Source: an uncultured Ruminococcus sp.
Lineage (GTDB): Bacteria > Bacillota > Clostridia > Oscillospirales > Acutalibacteraceae
NCBI GenBank assembly: GCA_946055445.1
Contig: CAMGGF010000064.1
Span: forward strand, 1-7,162
Direction of reading: 5' to 3'
DNA: 7,162 nucleotides
This document shows, one piece after another, positions 6,939 through 7,162 of the stretch (position 1 is its first letter; every line of letters starts with the position of its first letter). Made by a program: the position numbers and the translations under genes. The notes beneath the pieces are model-generated. The model was not told the origin of the DNA. It made no database searches and saw only the letters and a program-made list of their open reading frames with translations.

Positions 6939-7060
6939 CAAATCGTAAATTTACATAGCAGGCAATCTTTTCGTTGTCCTCTCGATTGGAAATCAAATCG
7001 TGTAGGGAACACCCGAAGACGCGTGCCGTGGAATTTTATCGGGCTTCGGCGGGGCAATTT
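6939..7060 (+). repeat. Composite structured repeat, copy C (degenerate)
   Basis: It begins with CAAATCGTAA (6939-6948), identical to the sequence across the folD stop, followed by TTTACAT. TCCTCTCGATTGGAAA is at 6977-6992 and GTAGGGAAC at 7002-7010. CCCGAAGACGCGT (7012-7024) is nearly identical to copy B, but the first stem here has mismatches. The CAAACCAAAACGGGC block is missing. A late GGGCAATTT (7052-7060) matches the 5' arm of copy A's second hairpin without its 3' arm. It follows no gene directly and looks decayed. Confidence 0.6.
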
Positions 7061-7124
7061 CTCCGGATGCAGGCGCCCTTTTTTCGGCTTCGCTTCAAAA
7101 TGACAAAAAGCACAATGACAGAGA

Positions 7125-7159
7125 AACCCCCGTTGCAGAGCATTTCTGCAACGGGGGTT
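7125..7159. terminator. Long perfect hairpin, probable terminator of the region
   Basis: AACCCCCGTTGCAGA (7125-7139) pairs perfectly over 15 bases with 7145-7159 around the loop GCATT. Such a GC-rich stem with an A-run before and Ts after is typical of an intrinsic, possibly bidirectional, terminator. The T-runs visible are short (TT on the plus strand before the window ends, TTT on the minus strand), so termination is likely but not proven. It may serve a gene beyond the right edge. Confidence 0.5.
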
Positions 7160-7162
7160 ATG

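Larger units (their letters stand above)
6740..7162. other. Gene-free 423-base region made mostly of repeats
   Basis: No open frame here has a ribosome binding site or recognisable protein motif. The region holds composite repeat copy B, an isolated GTAGGG hairpin (6897-6920), degenerate copy C and a long terminal hairpin (7125-7159). Between 7031 and 7124 I see GC-rich remnants, a T6 run at 7079-7084 preceded only by a weak GGGC/GCCC pairing, and AAAATGACA-type sequence that I cannot assign. Confidence 0.6.

Noticed and set aside
5545..7060. CRISPR array interpretation of the repeats
   Set aside because: The copies are irregularly spaced, imperfect and carry internal hairpins; there are no uniform spacers and no cas genes in the window.
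7041..7084. Possible intrinsic terminator before the T6 run at 7079-7084
   Set aside because: Only a four-pair GGGC/GCCC stem with a large loop can be drawn, too weak to call.
6678..7103. 141-residue plus-strand open frame overlapping the reductase end and the repeats
   Set aside because: It has no ribosome binding site. Its internal similarity (VGNDRRRVPRN and VGNTRRRVPWN) is just the translation of repeat copies B and C.

Overview
The window looks like chromosomal DNA from a Gram-positive, anaerobic-type Firmicute, most likely Clostridia. The tandem YmfF/YmfH-type M16 peptidase pair, the Firmicutes form of Lgt (tyrosine in the GGLAIYGG motif) and strong AGGAGG-type ribosome binding sites all point that way. 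A genus cannot be named from sequence alone. Base composition and codon use appear uniform across the coding genes, with no sign of recent transfer in them.

Layout. The left edge (1-805, minus strand) holds the N-terminal 268 residues of a radical SAM protein whose C-terminus lies outside the window. A 289-base divergent intergenic region carries a good promoter for that gene and a weaker candidate for the rightward genes. From 1095 to 5554 there is a tight plus-strand operon: a catalytically degenerate M16 peptidase homologue (ymfF-like), an M16 peptidase with intact HxxEH (ymfH-like), lgt and folD. Intergenic gaps are 3 and 4 bases, and lgt and folD overlap by 17 bases. After a 186-base gap comes a monocistronic aldo/keto reductase of the YghZ/Gpr (AKR14) type (5741-6739). 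The last 423 bases contain no gene; they hold copies of a structured repeat and end in a long hairpin.

How the genes relate. Lgt and FolD are housekeeping enzymes (lipoprotein lipidation; one-carbon folate metabolism). The M16 pair probably works as a heteromer of one catalytic and one structural subunit. The reductase probably detoxifies small aldehydes. The divergent radical SAM gene beside paired M16 peptidases resembles the enzyme set of some peptide-modification loci, but no convincing precursor peptide is visible, so this is only a hypothesis.

The most distinctive observation is a composite intergenic repeat. Two fuller copies lie directly after the folD and reductase stop codons, and a third, degenerate copy and an isolated hairpin lie further right. 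They share constant blocks (TATCCTCTCGA, GTAGGG, CAAACCAAAACGGGC) separated by two hairpins whose arms differ between copies but keep base pairing through compensatory changes.
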